From positions 58,219,739 through 58,283,738 of the forward strand of contig CM068584.1 of assembly GCA_035048485.1 (NCBI GenBank): a stretch of DNA of 64,000 bases, in the 5' to 3' direction. Below the pieces are notes generated by a model that worked only from the letters and a program-made list of their open reading frames with translations, ran no database searches and had not been told where the DNA came from. Position numbers and translations under genes: made by a program. The stretch comes from Pteria penguin (Eukaryota > Mollusca > Bivalvia > Pterioida > Pteriidae). This document shows positions 1 through 12,416 of the stretch, one piece after another. Position 1 is the first letter of the stretch. Each line of letters opens with the position of its first letter.

Positions 1-1163
1 GATGAGAAATTTCCCAAAATCTTCATAAAAAAATTTAACAAAGGAGAATGATAAATCCAAACATAACAGAGTTTATGATTGCATGCATGCCCGTTTATAT
101 TGCTGTAAAATGTACACTAACATTCAAAGTCACTTAGAACGTAGACATTGTAATCAAGAGCAAATGAAATACATAAGGAGACTTAAAGACCTTAGAGCAA
201 CAGAAACAGATAAGGAGAAATTAAAAGAATTAAACATTAAACTAAACAAAGAAATAACATTGGTAAGAAACAAAGGAAATTACCTGCATAATATGAAAGT
301 CATAAAACACAATGCAGGAGAATTTCTACTACCAAGAAGAACTCCTGGATCATTTAAGTTAAATGATTATGGTCCATGTCCTAATTGTAATGGATGGTTA
401 AATCTGAATAAATCCCTTACAAATCATCAGAAATCCTGCCCAGCAAGACGTGATGAGGAATGTTCAAACCAAGAAAAGTTTTTCCGTCCATGAAAAAGGA
501 TAACACTGCAGATATTGCCATGTCTGACAATCTCATTCAAGCATTAGGAGATACTTGGTTTCTAAAAAATATAGATAACAAAAGAAAAAGAAAATACTAT
601 GCCAGTTTCCATATGAGATTAGCTGCACGCCTCCTTTATACTTTTAGAAAAACAACTGGCAAAGAATCCACCATGAGCGAAATGTTAATCCCTGCAAATT
701 TTGATACAGTAATTAACTGTGCTATTACGATTTGCTCAGTATCTGAGAATGAAGATCTTAAACATCCAAGTACAGCTGTAAACGCTGGTTTTGATATGCG
801 TCTCATGTCATCTAAGAAAGGATTAGCAATAAAATTAGGCAATCAAAGCTTAAAAAGAGAAGCAAAAGAGTTTATAACTCTCATGAAACATGAATGAAGC
901 GTGAAAGTTAACAAACTGGCGAGGTATATACTTTCAGAGAGACAGTTTAATAAGAGAAAAGAACTTCCACATCATGAAATATTGTTACTGTGTCCTCATT
1001 TCTGGTGGAAAAACTTCAGACTTTGGACCTTAATCCAGCAACTGCAGATAGTGTTAAGTTCAGACAAACAGCAATGATGATTGAGGCTCGACTTCTGCTG
1101 TATAATCGTTGAAGACCTGGTGAATTTGAGGCTCTATGGGAGATAACTAAACAAATTTCTTAA
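1..1163 (+). pseudogene. C2H2 zinc finger plus tyrosine-recombinase-like protein, decayed (Crypton-type)
   Basis: Three reading-frame pieces follow one another. Positions 83-493 hold two C2H2-like fingers, one ending HLERRH and one of pattern CPNCNG..LTNHQKSCP, joined by the segment RNKGNYLHN. Positions 460-897 continue with a helical domain (YASFHMRLAARLLYTFRK) that resembles the core-binding half of a tyrosine recombinase. After a stop the frame goes on with LARYILSERQFNKRKELP, and a third piece near 1079-1163 contains RLLLYNR, a stop, then RPGEFEALWEITKQ. I recall this order of motifs from invertebrate recombinase-like proteins of Crypton origin. The catalytic half is missing. The reading frame extends to the left edge, so the gene probably starts outside the window. 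At least three frameshifts or stops make it non-functional. Family assignment is from memory of the motifs. Confidence 0.5.
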
Positions 1164-4097
1164 TAAATGTATATTATAGACCTTTTTCTTTTAACTGTGG
1201 GGTTGTAATTTTGCTTACTTCTGAGTAGCAGCGTGATGTCATAACAGCTCAACTGTCTGAATTTTGTTACATTTGATTGTCTTTCATGTGAAAATTGGTC
1301 AAAATGAAACCCTGGAGTAGGGAGGCCCAAACACTTTCCTTAAAAACACATGAGATACACTTTTTAGATACCTATAAATAATTTACTTGTATCACAATAT
1401 ACCAAAAAATAAGTAAGTTACTAAGCATATTTTATAGTCAACAAACTCTGAAAATTTCATCGGTTTATCTCGAGTACTTTACAAGATATGAGGATTTGAA
1501 AATGGACAATATTGCATTTTCACACCTTTTTCAAGCAAATGAAAATGCACAATCTCGCAGTTTTATGAGTGTATAATTTAATCAGTTATGCATAAAATTT
1601 GTGATTTATTTATATTAATCTACTTTATGTACTACAGGTATTACGAAAAAAGATAAAACATTGGTTGTAAGTCTTATTATCTCAAATATAATCTCTTAAA
1701 CTTGACGAAGAATGCTTTTTTACTTTGATGAAAATGACGAAGTCCAAATGTCCAAGGTCATTTTTCTAAAAACTTATACAAGGATTCATAATAATGTAAA
1801 AACTTATTTAAAATGGTTACTTATAAGGATATTTGAAGGAATTTCGATTGTATGACAAAAAATAAGCTCTTTATAAGCAAAAACATTTTTACCTAAATCA
1901 GGGGCGGGTAACTCTTTTAACAAATGCGAAAAATATCACATACCTTTTAATTTATCATAGTATAGCTTAGTTTTTTATATTAATCTACTATATGTATTAT
2001 ATTCATTATTTTAAAAACATGAAAACTTTTAATAAAAGTGCAAATATTAACTCTTCATAAATACAAATTGTCGTAAAGTTTGGTAGATTTCAATTCCTGT
2101 TCCTTATGTCTCCTTCATGATAATCCACAATTAACAGGAAACCTGATAATTAGTCCTTGTCTTTCATTAATATGAATACCCAGTTTATTAAGATCGCTAA
2201 TTAATATCTTGAAAGCTGTACGAAATGAAGGTTGATATTTGCTGGGTCAGACAGCCGGTTGAGGTGATATTACGTAATAATTTAGCCGCACAGGTGACAG
2301 GTGATCGCTATAGATCTTCAGATTTCGCCCCTAAATTGGCAGAGTATTTTGGTTTATATTGGACTTTCACTTGTGCGGCCCCCCCCCCCCTCCCATTTCG
2401 GAAATTCTGGATTCGCCACTGATATAAATACCAAAATTAATTAAAGAAGATTAAAACCAAATCATTTGAATCAAAAGAGGCTCTTAGTCTCGCCATTTTT
2501 CCTTTAACAAAAAATGTCTTCCTTAAATATGAATAAATTACCCCCCCCCCCCCCCCACCTTCCTTTCGCAGAGGTCTAGACTTATCTACAATTAAATTGT
2601 AAGTCTGAAGTTGTAAACAGTGGGGTCAATGTAAACTAAAGATGAAATGATGTCTTATTTCATCGCACAATATATGCCTTGGTATTTATTACATTGAATT
2701 GTGTATTTCTGTACATAATTCTATACGACAATACGTGGAGGTCGCCCCGAGTCAGAGGAAACACGTGTAAAATCGTATTAATAGTGCTACAAAATTACAG
2801 TAAACTATATGAAATCGTCAAATATTTAATTAATGTAAATACCAATAATTATCAATTCGAATATAAAAATCGTCCATGATAAGTATTAGCCCACGCGCCC
2901 ACGCTGTTCTTTAAATTACATCAAGAATGATGAAATGAAACTTTTGAGAAATAAAACTTTGTAAATAATAGCTACGGGGTAATTTTTTCACAAATAAGAT
3001 AATCATAATTACTTCTATAGACAATGTTTTTGTTATGTGTTCTCTTATTTGAGAACTATATAATGTACGATTGTTTACCATCTATATCGATGTAATCAAA
3101 CGACTCGTGAAAACAATATGGCGGACCGTTGTTTTGGCAAAGAGGAAGATGCTATCTTTTTATTTTCAAATGTTTGTAGTCATTTCTAGGTATATTTTCT
3201 TAAAAATGGTATCAAATGAATCGGGGGAAACATACTTATCGCATATTATGGGCCGGTAGAAATAAATTAAAAACTGAAAATTATATATATATAAAACTTA
3301 CGTGTGCCCGCATCGCACTTTGTTTTCGCTTCGGCGATCAGCTGTTTACAGGTAATGGACGTATCTACCTGAAAAACCTCACTTCACTGGATTTGATACA
3401 ACTGTGACCCCGAACAACGCCAGTGAACATACCGCTTTTATGCTCATTGATTCTAAGCGCGCCGTCAATTATAAGGCAAAATAAACATCTCGCTGTACCA
3501 CTGCGGTATCATTAGATATTTTAATCATTTTAGCTATTTTCAAATTGCCCTAATTTCTTTATTTCTACTCCAAATGAGATGAAATTTGAGAAATGAGAAG
3601 AAAACGAAATGAATATTCTAATGATATGATTTTGATTTACATGTTAAGAATATTTCCCGATAAATTATTGATGCGAAAATTGCAAACAACGCATATTGAT
3701 TAATTTGAACTTAGTCATTTGCGATGGGCCTCACTACCTGGAGTTATAGAAATTGTAGTATCACATTTACAGTAAACGAATCTATTTCCTTGTTGAATAT
3801 AAGGAGAACTGTTTGAAATTCTGAAATACCCTTGACAGAAGTACAATTTTTATTTTGGGGGTAAGCATCTTCTGCATAGCTAACTGCACACACAGTCAAA
3901 ATCTATAAACAATAATGTCAAAAACATTTCATATAATAGTCACATTGTGTCCTTGTAGCATTTTGTTATAGATTAAAATACTTGAATTATGTCAAACCAC
4001 CTTTTAATATCTTAACATGTATCTCACTACTAGCTTACTCATAAAAACATGTGCTAGAATTTTGTCCTTAAAGCAATCTTATTTCTTGACATTTCAG
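1164..4097. other. Gene-poor AT-rich stretch
   Basis: I see no supportable gene here. The open frames are short and show no family motifs. Pure C runs occur near 2381-2392 and 2540-2556, the first followed by a motif typical of degenerate interspersed repeats. Confidence 0.6.
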
Positions 4098-4278
4098 CCT
4101 ACCATGCTACCAGAATCGTTCCAAAGAAGTTAGTGAGACAGATCTGTCTTTGAGAGAACATTTATCAAAGTTGGAACTAGAGATACTAAAACCACAGGAA
4201 TTAGTAGAAATCAACTATGTCATAGCGCATTGTCCATTTCTATTCTCATCCTCCTCCATAAACTTTTCCACATTTTGA
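4098..4278 (+). other. Possible orphan exon, cut by a repeat
   Basis: A good acceptor (gacatttcag) precedes a frame that reads RSKEVSETDLSLREHLSKLE and continues as charged, helix-prone sequence for about 45 codons. It then runs into the dispersed repeat that starts near 4262 and stops. The charge pattern looks like real coding sequence, but I do not recognise the family and no partner exon is visible. Confidence 0.22.
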
Positions 4279-4530
4279 ACTTCTTCTCCAGAACCACTTC
4301 AAGGATTTAAATGAAACATGGTAGGGTTGGCATTCTCAATCTCCCCTACAAGTGTAGTTGTTCTTCGTCTAGTTCCGTCTATAGGACTAGTGGAACCACC
4401 ACATGCAAAAATGGTCACATATGGTACCTTTCTTTGACAACCTTCTGCTTTAGAACCACTGCATATAGAGAGCCAAAGGCATCAGAGTTATTTAGAATAG
4501 TGTCGAAATGGGGTTTTTTCTTAGACACAA
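4262..4530 (+). repeat. Fragment of the dispersed repeat also found at 36.6-39.1 kb
   Basis: The sequence from 'cattttgaacttcttctcc' through the phrase 'cctacaagtg' and the 'tttgacaa...' segment closely matches several points in the 36.6-38.2 kb repeat. Only a piece is present and no ends are seen. Confidence 0.6.
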
Positions 4531-4540
4531 CAATTACGAT

Positions 4541-5751
4541 ATAATCATTCAGCACAAGTGCAATGGTTTTCACTTGAGAAATATATGCCTTACTGGACCT
4601 CTTGTATTTAAATGGGAATGTTCAGATAATAGAATTTATGTAAAACAATATCATATATTAGCCAAATTGCAAAACTCTGCTCTTAACATGAGGAAGGATT
4701 GGATATTGGGCAGGCATTGACATTTTGGTTTTTATACTCTACATTCTTTATTATCCAACTTAAATGAAATTTGACTGATAGTCCTAGGACATAAGATTTT
4801 TGCTATTGATTTTCAGGTCAGTAGGTTACTGGTCAAGGTCATACATGTAGGTGAATGCAACAGAAAATTGCTTTTTGTGCTTACGATCTTTATTTGATTG
4901 AAATTTTAGACAAACTTCATATTCTTATAGCCTACCGATTTAGGTCAGTAGGTCAAAAATCAGTCAAAGATCATTATATTGCAAATCTGCATTTACATTT
5001 CTGATTCATAAATTCTTGGTTTCTTTAAACTGAAGTCTGGCAATAACTAAATAGATCCTTGCTAAGAAGTACATTCTCTTGTTACCTTAAGGAGTAAACT
5101 TTACGAGCTCCACACTGCAAAGGGAATAAAGGTGACGTTCATGCAAAATACGAAAATAACTGGTGTCTAAAGAAACTTTTTTGACATTTACCCTTTTCAT
5201 TAGTACAATTAAAAGCTTGACAGGAAGGTATGTTCGTTAAAACAATAAAATATATGTCAACATTTAAGAACTTTGCTTGTAATGATTACATTATAAGCGT
5301 CCGCCGTGTTAAATACAGAATGGAAACTAGTTCTGATATCAGAACCATTTGGTATACACCTGGAAGCTACGAAACATAACCACCTCTGTATCTTCCGAGA
5401 GGTCAAGATGGCTGCGCGAATGTAATATTAGAAAACTTTATAATAAATGCATTGTTTTATCTTTACGAAGGACTTCTTAACTAATTGGATTGTGGTAAAG
5501 TGTTTGTATACGTATCGGTTTCAAAATATATCCCAATGTACAGTTGCCTGACCTTACTCTGTAAGAGCTGTCAAGGAGTAAAGAATATAAATAAGAAGTT
5601 TAACGGATTGTGGTAGTGTATGGGCTTTAGTTTATCTAACGATCTAGTTAATGACTGAAATGGGTTCATGAAAGGTACATAAAAACATTATTGTTTAGCA
5701 GTACACCTGGACATTTTCAGCCGCATGGCGGCGTTTTCAAATTAAGATAAT
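4541..5751. other. No gene seen
   Basis: Degenerate dispersed-repeat sequence with 'ggtcaaggtcat' phrases and AT-rich filler. A short 'aggtcaagatggctgcgcg' segment near 5400 looks promoter- or start-like, but no reading frame follows. Confidence 0.5.
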
Positions 5752-6010
5752 GTAAATGATAGGGGTGAAACGGTATACCGCGGTGTAGTTGAACCGCGGT
5801 ATTTCGTCTTTCGGTTCGGTACACGGTACAGTGATTGCATTTAACGATACGTACCGTGATCGCGTAAATGGTCGAGCTGTACTAAGGGAGGCAACTCCAA
5901 TATAAAGATATTTAATAAAAGCGTGTCTCTGATTGGTCGACAGAGTTTTATTACACCAATCGCTTGCGGCTTTACATTAACTTGTGTTGTTATGATATAC
6001 ATACAGAAAA

Positions 6011-7545
6011 ATGGCGTCAAAAGAAAGTGGGAAAGTTATATTAAGGGATCCGCCGGCTTCATACCGGTCTAGTGTGTGGAAGCACTTTGGGTTTAGAGAG
6101 AAGGAATCCACAGCCACCACATGCAAACTTTGTTTTGTTGACATACCATACAGGCACGGCAACACCTCAAATTTAAATACTCATTTGACGAGGCATCACG
6201 GCATTGGAATATCGCAATCACTGACAAAGTCATGTAGCACAAGTACGAAAGCGAATGATTTGAATAAATCACCGAAACCTGTAGCCTCAGCCTCTCAATC
6301 AACAATCAAACAGGCGTTATTTAAGCAACTACCTCATTCAAGCACAAAGTCAAAAAGTGTTACCCAGGCAATCGGTGTTTTTATTGCATGTGATATGCGA
6401 CCTTACTCGGTTGTTGACAACGCTGGCTTCCGAAACTTACTCAATACCCTTGAGCCTAGATATGCTATCCCTAGCAGGACACACATGGCAGAGACAGTTA
6501 TACCTGCACTTTACAACAAAGTGAAAACAAGGTTAGAATCTGAATTGAAAAAAGCCACATGCATTGCAATAACAACAGATTCGTGGACATCTAGAGCTAC
6601 GGAGAATTACATTGCTGTCACTGCTCATTTCATAGATGTTGAAGATTGGAAAGTTCATACATATACCCTAGAAACCAAAATGTTCAGTGAATCACACACA
6701 GGTGAAAATCTTGCAGACGCTTTGATAAAAACAGTAGCTGAATGGGACTTAGAAAGGGATAGTAATGGGCCTGCAGTCTGCACTGACAATGCAGCCAACA
6801 TTGTGAAAGCTGTTAAAATAGCTGGATTTTCACCACACATACCTTGCTTTGCCCACACACTTAATCTTGCTACTAGTCGGGGCCTATCTGTCAGAGAATT
6901 GGAAAGACTTCTGGGGAGAGTGCGTAAAATTGTTGCATATTTTCACAGAAGCACATCAGCAACGGCACTTTTAAAGGAAAAACAAAAACTGTTGGGTCTT
7001 AAGCAAAACAAATTGATTATGGATGTATGTACCCGTTGGAATTCTAGTTATGACATGATAGTGAGGTACCTAGAACAACAAGCAGCTGTATTTGCAACCC
7101 TGGTCTCCAAAGAACTAAAGAAAAATATCAAAGATATTGTAACCTTGTCAGATGAAGACAATAAAAATTTGGAATCTGTAGTTAGTGTACTGGCTCCACT
7201 GTTCTGGGTTCTCTCTTTGGTGATGTGTTCATCACTGATGTGCAACCAGCAAAGAGTGACAGTGAAAAAATCCACAGTGAAGTTAGCAATTACAGAGCAG
7301 CCCCTTGTGCTCTTATTATGTCTAATCCTCTTGAATGGTGGAAAGACAGAGTTGGTACTTACTCTATTTTGTCAAAGTTAGCCATTAAAATGTTAACCAT
7401 TCCAGCCACCTCAGTTGAGAGTGAGAGAGTTTTTTCAACAGCTGGGGATATTGTGTGCCATCAGAGGGCCTCACTCTCAAGTGAGAATGTAGACAAACTG
7501 GTGTTCTTGAAAAAAAATTTGATCATCCCAAATGATCTTCAGTGA
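6011..7545 (+). pseudogene. hAT transposase (ZBED-like), internally deleted and frameshifted
   Basis: Positions 6011-7200 encode about 400 residues. A BED zinc finger near residues 15-62 has the C..C..H..H pattern (TCKLCFVD then LNTHLTRHH). The catalytic region begins around residue 170 (CIAITTDSWTSRATENYIAVT), with CTDNAANIVKA and a C..H motif (PCFAHTLNLA) further on. From about 7195 the frame runs into nonsense and ends at 7381. The C-terminal dimerisation domain (PATSVESERVFSTAGDI, then LVFLKKNL) is found in another frame at 7225-7545. Family members have roughly 100-150 extra residues between SVLAPL and the DVFITD segment, so an internal deletion plus a frameshift is inferred. BED-hAT identity is strong; activity is very unlikely. 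Confidence 0.9.
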
Positions 7546-7737
7546 ATATTAATACAGTGATTGTTGATAGACTTTGTGACATTTACCTTATTAATTTGTT
7601 CTGCAAGTTCTAGTCAAGGCATGACATTTCTTTTTACATTTGTTATTATTTTTTGTTTAATATTGTTATTTTGCTGCTGGATGCAGTGACTTAAATAAAA
7701 ATTAATATGTTGAAAAAATACAATTTTCTGTTATATT

Positions 7738-7911
7738 AGGGGCAGGCTTGGTGTTGTGGTTTAAGCGCTTGGCTTGCGGCGCCGACGATCCGGGTTCGAT
7801 TCCCGGGTTGCGCCACTATGTTTAAGAGGTTGGTAACCTCCTGCTTACATGTCGCGATATAACTGAAATATTGTTGAAAGCGACGTAAAACACCAATCAA
7901 CCAACCAACCA
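7738..7911 (+). mobile_element. tRNA-derived SINE inside the hAT element
   Basis: A tRNA-like head carries an A-box-like 'gtggtttaagcgc' and a B box 'ggttcgattcc'. An unrelated body and a tail of CAAC/CAATC repeats follow. The segment TTCTGTTATATT occurs on both sides (about 7726-7737 and 7915-7926), consistent with a target duplication. It sits in the 3' non-coding part of the hAT element, so it inserted later. Confidence 0.8.
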
Positions 7912-8054
7912 ATATTCTGTTATATTCATGGTTAATATGTACCGAACCGAAAAAACCGAACCGAAGGCTATTTACCGCAATGCGTACCGAACCGTGAGGT
8001 GTTCGTACCGTTTCACCCCTAGTAAATGATACTGAAAATCTACCCAAAATATTC

Positions 8055-8275
8055 CAGCGGCTCGTGATCGAGAGGTTCCGGTTTTCGACTCGAGCGCACC
8101 GGCGTTCTGTCCCCCGGATGAGACAGTAAAACCGAGGTACCGTGTCACGGTAGACGTAAAAGATTCCTCAGTGCTTCTTATGTGTCCGTTGCAAAGGCAA
8201 ATTTGTATGCAATGCATCAGGCAGATACTGTCACCATATACGTAAAACAATCGTGGAGTGACGAAAAATAATTTT
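8055..8275 (+). mobile_element. Diverged copy of the second SINE family
   Basis: Matches the SINEs at 11.1, 20.6 and 50.5 kb: 'gatgagacagtaaaaccgag', 'gtccgttgcaaagg', 'catcaggcagat' and 'ccatatacgt' occur in the same order. The tRNA-like head is eroded. It lies just downstream of the hAT target site. Confidence 0.7.
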
Positions 8276-8473
8276 CATCCTGTCAATCAAAATGTTTTGG
8301 ACGACAACAATCGGCTGAGATCATACAGAATATTGTGTATGAATTACTATCTCTTATAAATTTAATTAAACAAGCAAATTAAGAGAATTGTGGTACATGC
8401 TTTCGGGTTTCTATCAGTAGGGTGCAGTGATCTGTAACGTATTGTCCTGGTTGTGCATGTTTACAAACATACA

Positions 8474-8770
8474 TGCCAAATATGAAGGCCCTACGTCTTA
8501 CGGTTACAAATCATACTAAAGTAGGTGAAAGGTCACGGTCACGTGATAAAACAATTCTGGTACCAACGTAAAGGTATTGCAATTAGGGACATAGATGCCA
8601 AATATGAAGGCCTTATGTCTTAAGGTAAAAGGTCACGGTAAAGATAATATAATAAAATTGGTACTAACAGAACGGTATTGCAACTGGGGACACAGTTGCC
8701 AAATGTAAAGGCCTTACGACATACGGTTAACAGCAAATTCAAAGAGTTGTGGTCCCCCGCTGTCGGTGTA
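8474..8770 (+). repeat. Three-unit tandem repeat of about 100-120 bp
   Basis: Units start near 8474, 8596 and 8697 with 'tgccaaatatgaagg' or close variants, followed by 'cctta(c)gtctta(c/a)ggt' and 'ggtattgcaa'. No coding potential. Confidence 0.7.
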
Positions 8771-9712
8771 GCAAAAACTTCGGTATGTTTAGCCTTATTT
8801 TCAATCAGAAGTACGTATTTATAGTAATTTTCGAAATGCTTTCTTTTTAAGGTTCTAAATGTTTTATTACAGATGTCCATACCATGAGAATCTTAAAATA
8901 ACAAACGCATAACTGCGGTAGAAGAAAGGTTGGAGGTGCTTTCAAGTGCTTCGTACTTTTTGTAAAAATGTAGAACCGACGAAAAGAAAAATATATAGTA
9001 TGTATGTCTGGTCCTTACAGGGCACGTTTTCGTACATTGCTATCTCAGGCGGATTCAAGGTGACATTTTTTCCATAACTTCGATATTTTTAGCAAATTTA
9101 ATCGCTCCACTTGCAAACGACAGCTAGAAGATTCATCGTCCCTCTCAAATATAACACGTCACCATCAACAATGCATAACGTACTTTAAACTTACCGATAT
9201 CACTAAGAGAACGTCAAATCTAGGTCTCCGTCCATTTGTCTACACCAGCGGACAAGCACAATTTTCATTTTTTCATTTTTATAAACATCTTGATCAGCAC
9301 TATAGTAATAAACAAAGATATTTTAATGTGTTGCACACCACATAAACCTCTTGCAGTTACCCCAGTAAATTTTAAACAAGGAACCACCCTTTCCGTCCCT
9401 AGCACTTGCTTTAGATATCAACCACCCAACGCCTTGAAGGATATTTATAGTCCCCCGAATGGATTAACAGAAAATAAAACATTATCTCCGATCAACTGAC
9501 AATTTTGTGGGATTTTTATACTAATTTCATTATTTCAAATGGACCAAAACATCATGACATAAAAGCATATTCCAACACATACAATACAGTTTCATTGTCT
9601 ATCACTTAATATATAAATAACATATACTTACAATGAAAAGCAAGCATCAAAACAAAACCCTCGTCCCTTCTGACACAAATAGCACATTAAAGCACAATAG
9701 CACTTCAACATT
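8771..9712. other. Left flank of Polinton A, no gene seen
   Basis: AT-rich sequence with only short frames. I searched it for the missing half of element B's membrane-protein gene and did not find it. Confidence 0.5.
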
Positions 9713-10212
9713 AGTAGTAATAAAATGCTGATTCTAGTACAGTTTTAATATTACAACCACACCCCTTTCCTCTATTGACTTTCAAACAAATATATAAATG
9801 AGTATGATGGTTCCCATATGTTTATATAGGGTGGCACAAAACTCGTTTAATATTAAACCACACCCCTTTCTCCATAGACTTACATTTAAATATGTGAATG
9901 AATATGATGGCTCTTATATGTTTATATAGAGTGGCACAAAAATCATAATATTAAACCACACCCCTTTCTTCATAGACTTCCATACAAATATGTTAATGAA
10001 CTTTTTAGCTCCTATAAGTTTATATAGGATGGCACCAAACTCATTATAAAATTAAACAACACCACTTTCTCCATTGAATTGCATACAAAAACCAACCTGA
10101 TAGCTCCTATAGTTTTATATAGGATGGCACTAAACTCATTTTAATTTAAGACCATCCCACACCATTGTAATTGATAGCTCATGTAATGTGAGTGTATCAT
10201 ATTACTATCTTA
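9713..10212 (+). repeat. Left terminal inverted repeat of Polinton A
   Basis: Pairs with 25835-26321. It consists of about four to five degenerate units of about 110 bp, each containing 'accacacccctttc', 'catagactt', 'caaatatgt' and 'tatataggatggca'. The match to the other end stops near 10212 after 'atcatattactatctta'. Confidence 0.88.
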
Positions 10213-11065
10213 GAGCACACCTTTAGAATAATATTCTCCATAGACTTCTACACAGATATGCAAATGAAATCGATGACACCTATAGGCTTAAAACACAGTA
10301 TCATATATCAGTCAACACCCTGATGACACTCGGACATTATTGGTAATATTCAAGGTAATGATGCATATCATATTATCATGCTAAACCACACCTTCTCGGT
10401 AGATTTCCATACAAATATGGTGAGCAGCCAGGTAGTACACATTCCATGGTATTAAACAATTCAATTCATATCATCATGCCAGACCATTCCTTCTTTTCAA
10501 TGACCTACACACGAAAGTTCAAAGTCACAAGGACATTCACCTGTATACTGCACAACCTCAGAGCTGAAATAGCTATATCAATTTTCATGTCGATTTGTTA
10601 AAGGTAGAGGTGATAGTTTCTCAATAGAGGAATGTAGGTCTGGTAATCTCCAAGTAGAGACTATTTTTTATCAGAACAACTGGCAAACAAACCATCCATA
10701 TAATGAGCACATTCTTATTTTATATACCTGGTATTGAGAGTCCATTATATCAACACAGCTATCACGCATACATTCACCAAATAATACACAGGACAAAACA
10801 ATGTATCAAATCAAAGTTTTAATTAACAAATAAGTATAAAATATGCATGCATTTTGCAAGGAAATACATAGAATCACATGTAAAAGCATTTAACATAATT
10901 TTAGTATTATATCTTAATACCAAAAGAAACAAAGTAAATCTAAAAGAACGACACTTTTATAATTGTTCTGAATAGAATGATGTATAAAAAACAACAAACT
11001 AACAAAACAAAATTGAAAAATCATTAACATGCATTTGACACATTCATGAATACATTTGAGGTAGA
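10213..11065. other. No gene seen, sub-terminal Polinton sequence
   Basis: AT-rich. A few further degenerate copies of the TIR sub-unit (for example near 10240-10290 and 10400-10430) are present; no open frame of interest. Confidence 0.5.
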
Positions 11066-11342
11066 TTGATTGATTCATTCATTTTTGTTTAACGTCACAC
11101 CACGAATATTTCACGTATATGGTGACGGCATCTGCCTGATGCGGGGCATACAAATTTTGACCTTTGCAACGGACCCACCCGAAGCAGTGAGGGATCTTTA
11201 ACGTGCCATGCATACCACGACACGGGGCCTCGGTTTTTACTGTCTCATCCGAAAGACAGGACACCGGCATGACCAGAGCGGGAATCGAACCCCGGCCCCC
11301 CGATCAGGAGTCCAGCGCGATACCACTAGGCCACGCCGGTTT
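11066..11342 (-). mobile_element. tRNA-derived SINE, full-length, with target duplication
   Basis: Read on minus: a tRNA-like head with A box 'tggcctagtgg' and B box 'ggttcgattcc', a body containing 'gatgagacagtaaaaaccga' and 'gtccgttgcaaagg', and a tail 'gtgacgttaaac' followed by AATGAATGA-type repeats. CATTTGAGGTAGA flanks it at 11053-11065 and 11343-11355, a perfect 13-bp target duplication. Confidence 0.9.
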
Positions 11343-12228
11343 CATTTGAGGTAGAAAACTGCTGACATAATGTTTGATATGTTGATCTCGAATCAGTAAA
11401 AATATTTACAAGCATTTGGCACACAGAGGGAATATAAAGTCAATAAAGAAATAACAAAACTCTCTACAACCTAACATTGAAACACCATTTCAAAAGAGTT
11501 GTTACATGAAAATCTTGTGCTATATTTTACACTTGCAATAACATGTAATGAAATTCAACCTTAAAACACATATGAAAAAAAGGTTTTAAAACTACATGTA
11601 CATATACCTTACTATTCAAAGAAGCACAACTCTTATAAAAATTGACAAAATTAAATAAAAGCAAAGGAAGCATACATGTATATGAGGAAAGTTGGGAAAC
11701 ACAGACAGATAGACTTTGTCATGTCATTTAACATATACCTACCATAAAAAATGGAGTAGTAAAAAAATAAAAAAAAACCCTCGGCTTTCAAAGATATATA
11801 ATAAGCAGTAATATTTGTAAGCAACACGTGCAGTATATCAGACAAGTCTGCTCTATGCAATCATATGGAGAAAGGTTCATAAACATACGTGCAATTGGTG
11901 CTTTATATTCATATTTAGTAAACGCAACCAATAGATAAATTGCATGTATATGAAGTAACATCTGTCTAACATTCTATCACCATAAATTACTCATACCCAT
12001 ATCTTGATGGTCTTCTTTTTACCGTCTGACCTTCTTACATTACTTATGTTTGCACCATCATTTCTTGCTAATTTGGATTTGATTTTTCTCAGTGTTACTT
12101 TTACTTGCATTACAAAATTATATATATGATCAAAGATTTGTTGTACACTTGCAATGATATTTCTGTTGTAACGAATGCCACTACCAAAGTTGCAATACCT
12201 GTAAGAAGAGAGAACCAAAGAATTACCA
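11343..12228. other. No firm gene; one basic frame on minus
   Basis: A minus frame at 11991-12254 ends in a Lys/Arg-rich stretch (KVTLRKIKSK, then SDGKKKTIKIWV) and overlaps the exon described next. An acceptor-like site lies at about 12201. I cannot tell whether it is coding. Confidence 0.3.
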
Positions 12229-12416
12229 CTACAGTTCACTGTCAAGGTTATCAATTATGTTATGCGTGGCATCAAAATGTGGTCTTATCCTGGATACTGT
12301 GTAAGGTAATTGCGACTTTCTTACAGCTCGTCTTTTACGAATACAACGAGTTATCATGATGATGGATGCTGTACAGATACTCAACACGGTCAATGATGTT
12401 GTAATGAATGAGGAAA
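12229..12416 (-). CDS. Terminal exon: membrane segment plus cytoplasmic tail, second receptor-like gene
   Basis: An acceptor (tacggtctcag) opens a frame with a hydrophobic stretch (LTVLSICTASIIMI), directly followed by a basic stop-transfer segment (TRCIRKRRAVRKSQ). A tail of about 35 residues then ends at a stop. This is the layout of the end of a type I membrane protein. It is distinct from the terminal exon at 12855-13045 and needs a different splice phase, so it looks like a second gene. Its outer exons were not identified. It lies inside Polinton A near the left terminal repeat. Function unknown. Confidence 0.4.

Larger units (their letters stand above)
5760..8021 (+). mobile_element. 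hAT DNA transposon with intact ends
   Basis: The left end reads TAGGGGTGAAACGGTA and the right end is its exact reverse complement, a 16-bp terminal inverted repeat. Both ends are flanked by the same 8 bp, GTAAATGA (5752-5759 and 8022-8029), the target-duplication length expected for hAT elements. Inside the ends lie further sub-terminal motifs in opposite orientation (accgcggta, accgaaccg). The 2,262-bp element carries a BED-hAT transposase, which is deleted, and a tRNA-derived SINE in its 3' part. The perfect duplication suggests fairly recent insertion, probably mobilised in trans since its own transposase is broken. Confidence 0.92.

Noticed and set aside
2225..2422. 65-codon frame on plus
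   Set aside because: Runs through a C run and a degenerate repeat; no family signal.
7736..8047. 103-codon minus frame in the hAT element
   Set aside because: Covers the SINE and the sub-terminal repeat of the hAT element; no protein motif.
11079..11270. Open frame of about 63 codons, repeated at 20602-20814 and in part at 50.4-50.7 kb
   Set aside because: It is the translation of the SINE body and recurs only because the SINE recurs.
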